Source: Pontederia crassipes
Lineage: Eukaryota; Streptophyta; Magnoliopsida; Commelinales; Pontederiaceae
Direction of reading: 5' to 3'
Length of the DNA: 64,000 bases
Assembly: GCA_030549335.1 (NCBI GenBank)
Contig: CM060183.1
Coordinates: 30,579,052 to 30,643,051, forward strand
Shown piece after piece: positions 24,459 through 36,829 of this stretch (position 1 is the first letter of the stretch; each line of letters begins with the position of its first letter). The notes beneath the pieces are model-generated. The model saw only the letters and a program-made list of their open reading frames with translations, ran no database searches and was not told where the DNA came from. A program made the translations under genes and the position numbers.

Positions 24459-26998
24459 GAAAGTGAACAGAAGATCTTCCCTTCTGAAGATAAATTTAGC
24501 AAAGAACAAGCCATGTAGAATGGCTTTCTTCATAAGCTTCATAGTTGGGAAATACATTATGGCAAAGTAAAAGACACACCTTCGGATAGATTGGCATGTT
24601 CATCTGGATCAACCCAATCATAAGATTTGACAAGCATTGAACCATACAGAAGCTTGCTCAGTACTGTCATTCCTGGGTGGTTATGAAGTGGGATAACAGA
24701 AGAAGGTGGCATGCAAAATATCCCAATCTGCATTCATGTTTAGAGAATCATTAAACACATTGGTTGATGTGCAAATGTCTACAACATCAATGAAAGTGGA
24801 TTTCTATCTTGTGCATAATTAACATCTAGTACTTCCAACTTGTTACCTTACATGGGTGTAAATTTGAGGTTTCTATTACAGATCATTTCATTGTCTGAAT
24901 TACAGTCTATTTAACTTCAATCACAATTCATCCACAATGAATTATTAGACGTTTAAGAAACAAAATTGAACATTCTCTAGGATTTCTGGATCACAACTTG
25001 GTAGAACACTGAATGATAACAAGTAAGGTAATAATTCATTCAAGACAATTGTAAGGGATCACAACTTACAGAAAATTTATCGCATTCATGTATATGCAAG
25101 TATTTAATTGGTGGTAAACACTGATTACTTCCATTTTGGCCCTTTTTCCCATTTGAGCCATGTGTGGAACCCTTCCAAGCTCGTACTAACTGAGCCTCCT
25201 GCTCAAGCCCCAGATGAGCAGGTTTTATCTGTTCTGCAAAAGTAAAGAAATCACAAGTTAAAAACAAGTTTTATAGCAACCAAAGAAGAAATATTATAGG
25301 CGTGTTCTCCCCTAAAGGGATTTGCATTCAGTTCTGCAAACTCACTGTAAAAGATCCTACTTATCGATGATTAAATGAACAAGAAATCTGCCATTTTCAA
25401 ACAAGCTAGGAAATAGTTATATGTTCTATCCATTGCATTGACAGAAAGAAAATAGCCATCATGTGCTCAAAATGTTAAATTAAAGCCTACAGGTATAGTG
25501 GGTGTTTTCAAAATGTTATGTATTCTAATGAAGAATGATGCCTAGTGTGTTATTCAACAGAACTAGCAGGCTTCATTAACAGGACGAGATACCTGAAGTA
25601 CTATCAGGGACTGAATAAAGCAAAAGGTGTTTTTTTAATTTATTCATACCTCCCAAGTTCAAAGAGATGTGACATCACCAAAAGGTTGTTTCTGGTGCAT
25701 AATTGAACAAATAATAGTTTCACAAATTTCTTTCTTTTTATCTTTTGAGGGACAAAAGGTCGTTACATGATTTTGATGGTCATAGTTATAGGAGTAAAAG
25801 TGCAATTCAAATTCTTAAATACACAATTTCAGTTGATAAAAAGGTTTACTTTTGAACTGACATATTTTTCCCATAAAAAAACTGACATATTTTTGAAAAG
25901 TGCAGAGCATATTATGGTTATCCAAGATGATAACAAGCCTTCATTGAATTGGAGCATGGTCTATTGACCAACATCGGCATTGTTGGTAGTTGACATAACA
26001 TCAACCAGATTGTCAATAAGTAATCTTACGCACATTTATCAGTATCTTGTGAATCAGAGAAGTAAGAAACAGAATAAGGTATAGTTAATTAGAACTTTAA
26101 AGCAAACTTTATGAAAAGAAAACTTTATGAATAGTTGGTAGTTGACATAACATCAACCAGATTGTCAATAAGTAATCTTACGCACGTTTATCAGTAGCTT
26201 GTGAATCAGAGAAGTAAGAAACAGAATAAGGTATATTTTAAAGCAAACTTTATGAAAAGAAAATGCAAAAATTTATTTGTAAACAGTTTGTTCGAAAAGT
26301 TGGATGTCTTTGTCACTGGGTAAACATGCCTAATCACAAAGGTAAGGAAATAATTTGTAACATTTCCTATTTCCCCTCAAAAAAAATTGTAACAACATAT
26401 TAAGTGTTCAATTAAAGCATTAGTGCCAACATTCAGGATATGGAATAATTGTTATCCAGTGATTTTTCATATTAGCTTTAACTAGTTCCACTTCCACATG
26501 ATTAACCACAACTGGTCCTCACCAACCTTCATACCTTTTTGTCCGCATTTTTAGTGTTTTCTCTGCATCTTAATCTTTAGCTATTGTCTTAAAGGTTCTT
26601 GAATCATCAAGATGATACAAAATATTACAATGAGAAATTACATTCCAACTGTGTTCATTCTACCTGGAGGGATTTGTATAAACAGAAATTTCACAGATCA
26701 AGAAAGACCAAGAAAAATTTTTTTTTAAAAATGATCATAAGGTTTGATTACTGTCATGGAAACATAAAATTCCTATTTCACAAAACAAAGTACAGTTTCA
26801 CCCACTGTAATAAAAATTCACAATACAAACAAATAATGTCAGACAATCTTCACATATAAATAGAGTAAAAAGTAACAGAAAAACATATTAGGTCTCACCT
26901 AAAATTGAGCGAACACGTTCAAGATCTTCTGCAGAAACAGGCCCCTCTTTGGAGAATGATGCTTTACAAGCATCATACAATTTTTGGATGTATGGCAT
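22610..26998 (-). CDS. PCO4: plant cysteine oxidase (PCO4/5 type), five coding exons
   Basis: A non-haem iron dioxygenase that oxidises N-terminal cysteine of ERF-VII factors and related proteins. That feeds the N-degron pathway and makes the plant oxygen-responsive. Coding exons on the minus strand are 26899-26998, 25070-25233, 24580-24727, 22795-22998 and 22610-22716. All have GT-AG introns, and the total of 723 nt encodes 240 residues. Arabidopsis PCO4 is 241. The start is the ATG at 26998 ([12 protein letters not shown]), as in PCO4/5. Iron ligands are visible as H103 and H105 in [11 protein letters not shown] and H167 in GGNIHSF. The C-terminus reads [20 protein letters not shown]. The intron between exons 3 and 4 carries a 183-bp tandem duplication and a T/G run. 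The intron between exons 1 and 2 carries a 152-bp duplication. A leader intron extends to about 30089. PCO4 and PCO5 cannot be separated here. Confidence 0.95.
23713..24080. repeat. tandem duplication, ~183-bp unit, in a PCO intron
   Basis: Copy 1 starts at 23713 and copy 2 at 23896 (AGATAATAT…CTTG…CATATTTATCCACAGG). They share CTCGAAAACAGA and TGGACTTAGGTTCACTC blocks, about 90% alike by eye. Confidence 0.9.
24424..24457. repeat. poly-T/poly-G run in a PCO intron
   Basis: About 13 T followed by about 21 G. It is prone to length errors in sequencing. On the minus strand it reads as a C run followed by an A run. Confidence 0.9.
25982..26262. repeat. tandem duplication, ~152-bp unit, in a PCO intron
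   Basis: Copy 1 starts at 25982 and copy 2 at 26134 (GTTGGTAGTTGACATAACAT). They are nearly identical over ~95 bp, and the second copy has a short internal deletion. Confidence 0.9.
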
Positions 26999-27576
26999 AT
27001 TGCCCGATGGACTAAATAAATTAAAGATCTGATCAAAATAACCATTCAATTAATCAACTTAGTCACCAGCCCAAGCAGCAACGATGCAAATGTTCAGCAA
27101 CTTGATGCCCTGTATAGTAATACAAGAGTTAGATTATTTTACGATTGCATTTACTAACTTAAAATATTCATAGTTGTAACTTCTCTTTGATAGACATCAT
27201 TACAACATTTCACCTAAAATCAAAATGAGTAAAAGCATAAAAGAGAAAATTCCTAATGGATATGCAATGATTGACTTTATCTCACATTTCAGACAAGTCA
27301 GGTAACTGTTGCTTCATGTTTCCATGGAACCTATCTTCCAACATTAATCATATATGCTCAGCAGCATTTGCTGTGTTTGTGTTACTTTAAAGAGGTAGGC
27401 TAAATGAAAATGTCACTCAACTAGGTTTTTTGAGATCCTGTGTCCAAGATTTTGAATGTATGACCTACTTTTCTTAGAGAAATACAGTCTAAATTGAAGC
27501 AAGAAAGCATACAAGTAGCAGACATTAAATATAATTTCCTGTCCATTTCTCTGCAACAACATACCACCAACAAAAG

Positions 27577-28788
27577 TAAGGGCCTGTTTGGGTAAAAACT
27601 ATTTTGACCCATAGGATGTAAGATTCTACGGTATAGTACTTTCTGAAAAGTGACATACTGCAGGTGGAAGAAAATAATCTGATGGAGTGTTTGGCTGCAT
27701 AAAATGACTATGGGAAAAAAATTAAAAAAATGAAGTGACCATTGCTATGATGCTATCTTATATATAGAGAGAGAGACTAATGGATGCTATCTTATTTATA
27801 GCTAAGAAGTTGCCTCAAGCTGTGTAGTATCATTTCTACTCCTAAGAAGCACCACCTGAAGAACCAGCAAATTACAATGGCTATTAAGTGCAGCAAGTAG
27901 CAACTGGAAGTAGATTCTATAAATTCACACCCCAAACAACAAAAAAAGAAGATGTTTGAAGAGGTATGAAGACACTGAATGATATCCATACCCTATTTGA
28001 GGGGGGAAATGAGAAATATTTTAGAAAAAGACACCAAATGAAACATGTAAAACAGAAGGACTGAGCCCTAAAAAATAATAGACAAGATTAAGAATTTAAG
28101 CAGGAAGCCAAAACAAAAGAAACTTCACGAGATTTTAAAAATCATAACATGCATATGAACATAGTAAGAAGACAACTTGAAACGAACTTGAGGATAGCTT
28201 TATGTGATAGTAGAAAAGGATTGTTCTAAAAGATCTAGATATTTATCCAAAACTTAACTGACAAATGAGAATATATTGGCCTAAACTTAAAGTCTTAAGG
28301 AACTGGGAAAAGAAAGAGGTGCTTCAGTTGTAAAGAACTGGGGAGAAAAGAAATGAAAATACAGAATACTGACAATGAAAGGAGCTGGAAATTGAAAGCC
28401 GAACCTTAAGGAATCGATTTCGGAGGAACCCTTGTGTTGTTGTCCGAGACAACAAGGATGAGAGAAGAGGCGCATGCCCTAACGTTGGAGGAAGAGGCGT
28501 GAGAGAATTTAGGAGAAGAAAGCAATGTCCAGAGGGAGGTCAAAGTGGCCACCAAAATTGGTCTTTACTTTTCCCTTGGAGCGCACATTTTTCCTTCCTG
28601 CTGAGAAAGAAAAAATCACGGAGCTCAGACCTCCTAATTTTTTACCTCGTTTTGAGCCTCAAACTATGGTTTTGGGCTTGGTGAAATTGACAGCCAAACA
28701 GGACTTTGTAATTTTTACGGAGATTGGAAAAAAAACTATAGTTTTTTATTCTTTCTTTGATTTTACGTTGCTCCCAAACAGGGCCTAA
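27577..28788. mobile_element. non-autonomous PIF/Harbinger-type element, ~1.2 kb
   Basis: Inverted ends GGGCCTGTTTGGG (27580-27592) and CCCAAACAGGGCC (28773-28785) match at 12 of 13 positions. They are flanked by TAA at 27577-27579 and 28786-28788, the 3-bp target site of PIF/Harbinger and Tourist elements. It has no transposase. The interior includes a non-AT-rich block (about 28400-28560) that looks like a leader or first exon on the minus strand, possibly a captured host fragment. It lies in the PCO leader intron. Confidence 0.8.
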
Positions 28789-29019
28789 AAGAATAAATTC
28801 AATCTGTCTTTATCAACGTGAATTTAGCTGATAGTACCAATTATGACAATCGAATATCCAAAGATCTTGGTTTAACCTTGATGATTAAACTACTTCAACT
28901 TGTCATATACTGAACTCAGGTTAGCACAGTTTTCCATTGCACAACACACTGAATCAACACACTACAAATGCAACAAGGAAGTCACTAGGACACCAACCTG
29001 ATCAAAACAATGGCATCCC

Positions 29020-29248
29020 TAAGGGGGTGTTTGGTTAGAGAATCCAATATTCCTACATTAGAAACATAATGGGTGAGAACAAATTGTTCTTGCTTTCGCC
29101 AAGAACTTAGTGTTCTTATTTTTCCTTTTTTCACTCTGCTGACAAGGAAAGCAATGACGTGACCAAAAAATCTTAATTCTTATAGTGTTGTTGCGACCAT
29201 GGGAAAGCCTTTGTTCTTACCATTATTCTCATACCAAACACCCCCTAA
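29020..29248. mobile_element. Tourist-like MITE, 223 bp
   Basis: Inverted ends GGGGGTGTTTGGT (from 29023) and ACCAAACACCCCC (to 29245), with TAA on both sides (29020-29022 and 29246-29248). This fits the PIF/Harbinger (Tourist) group. It also lies in the PCO leader intron. Confidence 0.87.
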
Positions 29249-29637
29249 GAGAATAAGACTACAGACAATGGGAAAAGGATAGAAAAATGTGAAACAGAAC
29301 ATATTCTAGAATTGATGACCTCTCAACAATCAAAGTGGAATCGCAAGAGGGTGTTGTAACTTACAACCGACGGAAATGTCAACGGAATGAAGACTTATAA
29401 CAAGTCGCAACTGGCTCAGTGTATGTATTCGTTAAAACTTTCTCTAAGAACGATTCCAGAATAACTCTACTAGTACTTGTATCTAGCATTTCAGCTAGTG
29501 CTCCTTGCTGTCCAGGCCCAATTAGGCTTCTTTTTAGAGTTGCGATAAAAAAAAGAAAAACTTTCATGACAAGTGATTGCAAATGTGTTAATATAGTACA
29601 GAAGTATTTTCCAATTACCAAATAACTGATTTAATCG

Positions 29638-29777
29638 CAGACTCATCATGACAACAAGCACAAGATATGCTTGCGAAGTGCACTCATCCCCAACTCCAAA
29701 CAACCACCAGACTCATCATGACAACAAGCACAAGATATGCTTGCGAAGTGCACTCATCCCCAACTCCAAACAACCAC
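29638..29777. repeat. perfect tandem duplication, 70-bp unit
   Basis: Two identical 70-bp copies (29638-29707 and 29708-29777), then a partial third start (CAGACTC). The identity implies a very recent event or a collapse-and-expand assembly artefact. Confidence 0.95.
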
Positions 29778-30089
29778 CAGACTCTGCTAGAAGAAAACAA
29801 CACAGGAATCCTTCAATAAGCTTCTTCGACTGACCGAACACAAAGAAGAATCACGAAACCAATCAAACGCAGAGACCAACCAACACTTCAAAAACCCTAC
29901 AAAACAGAACCCCCGAAAGGGGAGAAAAATGGAATCCGCTGCCTCTTCGGATAAAGAAAACTCCCAAGAAATCAATAGATCCAGCTCCGAGCTCCGTTAC
30001 CGAGAAGCGGCGAGAGAAATAGGGACAAAAGGCGAGATATTAGCAGGAAGTCCACTCCATTACCGGCGTCTAGCGATCAGGATCCGTAC

Positions 30090-30210
30090 CTGGAACTAGG
30101 GTTTCTTCCTTATGGATTGGAAGTCGCGGATGGATCGGAGAAGTCGATGGGAGAGAAACACGAAATCCGAGAGAGAGAGAGAGGAGAGAAGAGAGATAAA
30201 AGAGAGAGAG
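30090..30210 (-). other. probable PCO 5'-untranslated leader exon
   Basis: A minus-strand exon candidate between a TATA box and a good donor (CCAG|GTACGG, exon end at 30090). It is CT-rich on the minus strand. Its intron would run to the acceptor at 27030, with the next exon starting at 27029, 31 bp before the PCO start codon. Confidence 0.6.
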
Positions 30211-30236
30211 AGCACCTGCCAAAGGTCGCGGAGGTG

Positions 30237-30243
30237 CTTTATA
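30237..30243 (-). promoter_or_regulatory. TATA box of PCO (predicted)
   Basis: TATAAAG on the minus strand, about 30 bp before the CT-rich leader exon. Confidence 0.5.
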
Positions 30244-30734
30244 TTGACGCGAACTTTAAAAAAAAAAAGTCGAACGCGAATCTAAATAATTCGCCTTCCC
30301 GTACGATGTTAATGCAATTTTTTATGGGGACTTCCCAATCGGCCCCAAGACGACGTGGCAAATAGTCCGCGAGTCCTGCGAGTTGATTGGCGCCACTTGC
30401 TGACGCCGTCGCCTGCGTGGGAGCGCGTAAATATTTACTGTTGCCGCGATTACCGGGGGAGTTTTATGTGGTGGACTACTTTGCATGGACTGACGGAATG
30501 GTTACCTACGGAAATGTTGAGCTTTGACAATTGACAGACTGGATCATGCCCGGTAAAATATCTATATATTGGTTCAAAAACGGCGTATTAATTTCCTTTG
30601 TTGGGTTTTTTTATTACTGAAGGATGTTTGGGTCACATAAACAAAGACTTACATACAACGTGATCCTCCTTTGTAAAAAAAAAAAAACAGTTGGTTTGAC
30701 TTCCAAAATTATTTGAACTATAATATATACATAC

Positions 30735-30765
<31 letters not shown>

Positions 30766-31985
30766 GAGGTTCACAATATTTCCAACTTGATGGCTTGCGA
30801 ATAAACAAATTTCCAATCTGATTTAGGATTGGATTTCTTTGTATTTCTAATTTTATTAATTATTTCCAATTAGCGGGTAAAAGAAAATTTTGCTATAGAG
30901 AATAAGGGCGTGCCATTTTAGCCCACCGAATACCAATAAGATGATATTATTGTTATTTCAAAACATACTATTATCATTTTATTTTATTTTATTTTACATG
31001 GAAATTTTTTTATAACTCATGTGATAGATATTTATAAATGAGTGACAATAATAATTTATAAAACGATAATAGTGTTGCCACGTCTCAGATAATATTTTAA
31101 AATTTATGTGTGTCTCTCTTTTTTTTACTAAGCAAAAAAGGCACTTTTTCTTCCTTTTGAGCCTCTTAACGGGCCCAAAACGATCCAAGTCCATCGATAT
31201 TGCAGCTATTAATTTAGGAACATTGAATCCGATACTGATTAGAAAAATACTTCGGACTTGTTTTTAGCTATAAAATATTGCGCACCTTTTGGGTTGATTT
31301 TGAAAAAAAAATCACCCTAAAATAATTTAGGTAAATGAAAATCACAATATATTTTTTTCTTTTGTTTGTCTATGATGCTATTTTTTTAAAGTTAAATTAA
31401 TAATAATATATCTAGAATCTACATTAGAAAACTTAACACCAAACCTTTGAATGTAATAGAATAATATGAAGTTATATAAAACTATAATTTGAATTAATAA
31501 TAATTTTTTTAAATATCGGATGAAGCAGATCGATTCATTTTGATTTATTGAAAAATTAGATAAAATTGGATTTCAATTCATCCCGACGCTAAGAATTATA
31601 AGCACTAATTTTATGTTAGAGTTTCGATCGACGATTGAACTAATTTAGTGTTTTAACTTCTATGAGAAATGAAACAATTTTTTTACGGAATCTTTGCTAA
31701 ATTAGGGGGAGCTGCTATCCACTTTTTAGTTTGTTAATTATTTTTTCAATTGTCATAAATATTTGCGAGCTGTCGTTGTCTTGGCGCGAAACTGGACGCA
31801 TGCTTTGCATGACGAGAATCTTTTCGGCCCATGAGCTTATTAACACGTTCTACTCGGCCCGAGGCCCAATATTATCCATAACACCTTTCGGTGCAATGGA
31901 CGGCCAGGATTTCACCGATGGATTAAGTCCAACGGCAGATGGCGCGCGGATCAAGGTCGCAAGTTCCGACCGGATCTGCAACGGG
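30244..31985. other. intergenic region between divergent PCO and MBF1
   Basis: About 1.7 kb separates the two predicted TATA boxes. It contains an interrupted (TA)n stretch at 30722-30766 and AT-rich sequence. No further gene is supported. Promoter elements of both genes must lie here. Confidence 0.6.
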
Positions 31986-31992
31986 TATAAAC
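31986..31992 (+). promoter_or_regulatory. TATA box of MBF1 (predicted)
   Basis: TATAAAC, 139 bp upstream of the MBF1 start codon, in GC-balanced promoter-like sequence. Confidence 0.55.
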
Positions 31993-32124
31993 GCCGTCAT
32001 CAATTCTCGAACCTTTTTGTTAGTGCGTATCTCCGTTCTCTTGCTCTGGGCATTCATCGTCGTCTTTTTGTGCTTCCAGCTCCGATAAATAAACCCTAGA
32101 GAGCTTCCATCTCAGCCGAATCCA

Positions 32125-34842
32125 ATGGCCGGAATCGGACCGATCTCGCAGGATTGGGAGCCGGTCGTGATCCGGAAGAAGGCGCCGACGGCCGCCGCCA
32201 AGAAGGACGAGAAAGCCGTCAACGCCGCGCGTCGCTCCGGCGCGGAGATCGAAACCGTCAAGAAATGTAAGCAGACCACCTCTTGTCTCTCCGATTTCTT
32301 ATCTTTTGTCTTCTACTTAGATGTTAAAGCTTGATTGATTTTAGGGTTCTTCCATATGTTAGGCAGAAATGTCTTTTGTTTTTACCTTTTCTTTTTTGTA
32401 CTCGTATATTGAGATTAAGGAATTTGCAATTTACCGGTCAAGATTGATTTTTTCGATATATTTTTCTGTTTTTTTAGCTAATGCGGGATTCAATAAGGCA
32501 GCGTCAAGCAGCACATCTTTGAACACGAGGAAGCTTGATGAGGAAACGGAGAATCTTTCTCGTGAGTGTCCAATTGTTTTTTGTCCCGGCTAGTCAATAT
32601 TTGAACCATAGTTGTCATTTTAAATTCTGGTTTTTCGTTCCTGTGTTTCATAAAAGATATAGGCTAGTGACATCTAATTTATCAGTTATGCTGTTTCTGC
32701 CTTCTCTTTGTCCAAGACTACGTATATGAGATGGTGATTGATGGTGAAAATGTGAGTATGAAAATGAAAATAGAATAGATATTATTAGTAGTAAAAAGTG
32801 CACTTAAACACATACATTCAAGATGTCAAATCCCCATAATAAAACAGTCTGTAAAGAGTGGATCAAATTCCACTTACATAGCTGATAAACACATTTCAAA
32901 TGCTGAAAATAAAGTTAGAACTTAAAACCCATGAATATATTTATAATATGAAGGGCTACTTAGCATGTAGCCATTATACTATTAAATCTCAGACCATTCT
33001 CTCTCTATAACTAGCACAAAGTGGCCTCCTGTCAATACCCCACCCCTAAAATTTGCCATATTCTCGCACCAGAGTAAAGAAAATTGATTGATTATTTTTT
33101 GTATACACAATAATGTTCTCTCCAAACTTAAAATTCATTCTATGGATACAACCCCCTAAAATTTATCGTGGTGTGAACAGGTTGAAAAGGATATTTGGAC
33201 CAATATGAATTTTCAACTTTTGTAAATGAACTTTCCTTTGTGATGTGCATTAAACCTTATTTCTCCTGGATGGGTGTTGCTTCTATGTACATTGGTGTTA
33301 GGATTTGTGAGGCTCTGATGTCTAAATGATGGATGCTGAGAAATGTGACTGTGAAAATGAAAATATGATACATATTATTAGCAACTAGCTTGTTCGAGAT
33401 GAGAATTTTTCAGGAAAAATTACACCAAATGTCTTCCAACTTTAAGGTTTGCGCAGCAAAGCCCTCCAACTTCACTTTGTAACACCATTGCCCTCCATCT
33501 TTTAACTCGTTTCATCCGGGCAACGTGCCCTGTTTACCTGCCATAGGTCAGTCGTGGAGCTGATGTAGCACTGACAGGACATCTTTTCTCCTCTCCACGC
33601 TGATGTGACAATATTAAAAAAATAAAAAATGCCACGAGGACTGGAGGGAGACACACGCCGCGGGGGACCCTCCTGCGCGGCGGCGAGGAGAAGGGGGGGT
33701 GCCACCCCCCTCGCACGTGCTGGTGAGGTCTTTGTGACATTTTTAATTTTTTTAATTTTTTTTAATATTGCCACGTCGCGTGGAGATGAGAGAAGATGTC
33801 GGCGCCACATTTGCGCCACGTCCGCTCTGCGACCGAGAGACGAGTTATAGCAGGTAAAGAGGGAACCGAGTGAAATTAAAGGATGGAGGACATTGATGTT
33901 ACAATGTGAAGTTGGAGGGCATGACTGAGCAAACCTTAAAGTTGGAGGGCATTTGGTGTAATTTATTTGAATTTTCCATAATAATATCATTTGTGTGGGA
34001 TGGGCAAAATTCCATTTACATAGTTGACAGACACATTTCGAATGATGAAAACAAAATGAGAACACATTAATATATTTATAACACGAGGGATTAGTTTCTT
34101 TAATTATATAACATAACTAATGATGGAAAACATAAACATGAAAGTTGTAACTTGTAACTATCCTAATTGTAATCAGGTCACTATCTTTCTATCTAATACC
34201 AAATGGTATTCTATCAGAGGGAGAGTGATGCTGAAGCATAAGCATGCATAGTTTGGCACGCAAAGGTGCATATCTTTTTACTGCCAGCTTCTATTACTTC
34301 TCATCTAGGTTCTGAGGATTATTGAATAACATACTCTGAATATCGAGGTTATGTTATGGTCGTGCCTCTCTTTTTCTATAGTTTTGCATTTTGATCTGAT
34401 TTATAGCCATTTAACTAGGTAACTGATTTTTTATTACCCACATAGCTGAACATCTGGATGGGATTTTTTTTTATTGAGGGAAATCTGGATGGGAGTTAAA
34501 TCACTTTTATCTTGTTTTCTGATGTGCTTTCACCTGATGTTAATTTGAACTTAGTGTCCTCAGCTTAAACTTCTGAATGGACATACCACCCTAATGTATG
34601 CCTTTCAGTGCGTCAAACTATGAATACGACTGTTAAGCCATAGAAACTTTGCTTCATAAGGAAAGGAGCTGAAAATCTGAATTTGAAGGGCTACTGTTTT
34701 GTATTAGTTATGAACTGGGTCATACCAGCAACCAGCTCTTAGGTGGACCAATTAGAATTTTGATTTATCGCTAGGATGATTTCTTCCTGATTTTTTTTGC
34801 AAAGACCAGTGGCTTGCCTTTGTATCTGGAAAAAAATGAATG

Positions 34843-34910
<68 letters not shown>

Positions 34911-35754
34911 TGGTTTAATTTATGATGAGAACTCAACCCTGCAAATTATAAGCTTAATATGCATGAGCTCTCTAAGTTTAATAGTAATTCCTTATTCTCT
35001 TCCAGTTTTTACTGTTAAAAATTGATCTACTTATTTTATTTTGATCTTTGAACAACGTGCATCCATGCTCCATTCCTCATAGTAATTTGATCATCCTCGT
35101 TTGTACCATTTGCATGTCCAAATTGAACTATATGTGCTGCCCATCTACAGCATCCTAAATAAGGTCATTTACTTGCCTATTTATGTGCTGTCGTGCCTTC
35201 TGAATTTCTATTTCACAATTGTTTATGAGATTCCGGAAGCACATAGATAATAATTTTTATTTTGATACGTAGTTATAGTTGAATGATTGTATACTGATCA
35301 AATGTTAAACTTCAACCGAAGGTGGTCAGGTTAGATAAGTTTAAAGACGGCATTTCTAGCTCTACAATCTTATATATGTCCTGAATAATGTGTTATGTTA
35401 AAATCATTGATTGCAAATTTAAGGATGAAATTTCTTTTCTGAATTAACAAGATGAGAGAGTGCCAAGTGAAATGAAGAAGTTGATCATGCAAGGTCGACT
35501 GGATAAAAAGTTAACCCAGGCTCAGCTTGCACAGGTGCCTATTGTTCTTCTGGCCCTATTATTTTGCATCTACATCCCGATGCGTATCATGCTTGTGGCC
35601 CAAGAAAGTATTTAACTTTTCTGTAATGTTTCAGTTGATAAATGAGAAGCCCCAAATAATTCAGGAATACGAGTCAGGGAAGGCTATTCCAAACCAACAG
35701 GTCATTAATAAGCTAGAAAGGGTGCTGGGAGTAAAACTGCGAGGTAAAAAGTAA
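32125..35754 (+). CDS. MBF1: multiprotein-bridging factor 1 (MBF1a/b type), four exons
   Basis: A transcriptional coactivator that bridges bZIP-type activators and TBP. Plant forms act in stress and ethylene responses in the nucleus. Exons 32125-32266, 32478-32561, 35452-35534 and 35635-35754 total 429 nt, or 142 residues, the normal MBF1a/b length. The protein starts [19 protein letters not shown]. The N-terminal MBF1 domain covers about residues 1-75. The helix-turn-helix (XRE/Cro type) covers about 85-138, with [20 protein letters not shown] and [19 protein letters not shown]. It ends in the basic KLRGKK tail. Introns have GT-AG ends and every phase closes. The second intron (2.89 kb) holds a long-inverted-repeat element at 33419-33962 and a (CT)n array. 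The MBF1a/b-type N-terminus argues against the heat-inducible MBF1c. Nothing looks broken. Confidence 0.97.
33419..33962. mobile_element. long-inverted-repeat (foldback) element in an MBF1 intron
   Basis: Arms of about 125 bp (33419-33545 and 33835-33962) are inverted copies of each other. They begin AATTACACCAAATG and contain CCCTCCAACTT and CCTCCATC blocks. The centre is GC-rich with opposed G and C runs (GGGGGGGTGCCACCCCCC). It has no transposase. The long arms resemble non-autonomous Mutator-like or foldback elements, but the target duplication is unclear. Confidence 0.8.
34846..34907. repeat. (CT)n microsatellite in an MBF1 intron
   Basis: About 31 uninterrupted CT units. Confidence 0.96.
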
Positions 35755-36829
35755 TCGACAAGTCATCGTTGGCCTCCCATCATGAAAGATGATCACCAGG
35801 GAAATCCATCATCTGGATCTGCTTTTGTATTTGTGGAGTTCTTGTTGACATCAAACCCTGCTTTAAAGATATTTTGTTGTGTTGCGTGTTGCATGGTACG
35901 TCTATGACTTGTGAAACTCAAAATGCAATGGCAACTTTCATGGTTTGCTTTTATCCTCTTGTGTGTATATGGGTGTGCTTTTTTCTTTGTATTGGCCCTA
36001 TCTGTTCCTGGTATCTGATTTGGATATCAATATGTCGTTCTTCCCATAAACTTTGTTGGAAATTTCATGTATCTTTATAATTCATAGAGGCTTTAGATTT
36101 AAATAAAAAAACAATTTTGAGTTTATGATCTCAATATACATTTGGTCCCACGAGTGGACAGGAGTTGGTGTATGCAACGCATCATTAGGTATAATATTGT
36201 GAGATCCACTGTACTGGTTCAAGTTCCATCAGAGTCATTACATCAGAGGTATGTTCTTTTGCATTTGGCAATGCAATTTCACCTGCCTGGCAACCTGTAG
36301 ACTTCGAAAGGAGGAAGAATGGAAAATGGTGGGGGCAATGTTCTGTAATAGTTTCTCTGGTAAATTGGATTCTCTAACTAGGATCCAAATGATAACGTAA
36401 GCAGGTGATTTTGGCTATTCATCAATTGGCTTTAGGAAATCCAAATAGACTTCTACTACAGAAATACAAGTTTTTTTACAGGAAATAAATTACTTCTAAT
36501 TGCCCAAAAAATTACGCTAGTTTCTCGGTTCCTTTGACTGTACTTATCGTAGGATGTTTGTTAGGGTCCAAAACATAAGAAATTTCCTATTCTAACGAAT
36601 TGGTCTAAGAAATTTGGTATCCTAGCGAATTGGTAAAAATAGAAATTGCGATCAAAATTGCTAGGATAACAACAATATTCTTCCAGATGCATGCATTTCA
36701 AAAGTCATTAAGGCCATTACATTGAAATATAATACAACACCCTAACCCAGTGAGTAAACAGATAAAACAGAATAGAAGAGCCAGGCAGGCTAATGCTGTG
36801 CCATAATAATCTCAATTCTTGGGAAGTCG
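35755..36829. other. convergent 3' regions of MBF1 and the Tubby-like gene
   Basis: Non-coding. The two genes point toward each other, so both 3' UTRs fall here. A tandem word TTGGTATCCTAGCGAATTGG-like pair lies near 36595-36635. Confidence 0.6.
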
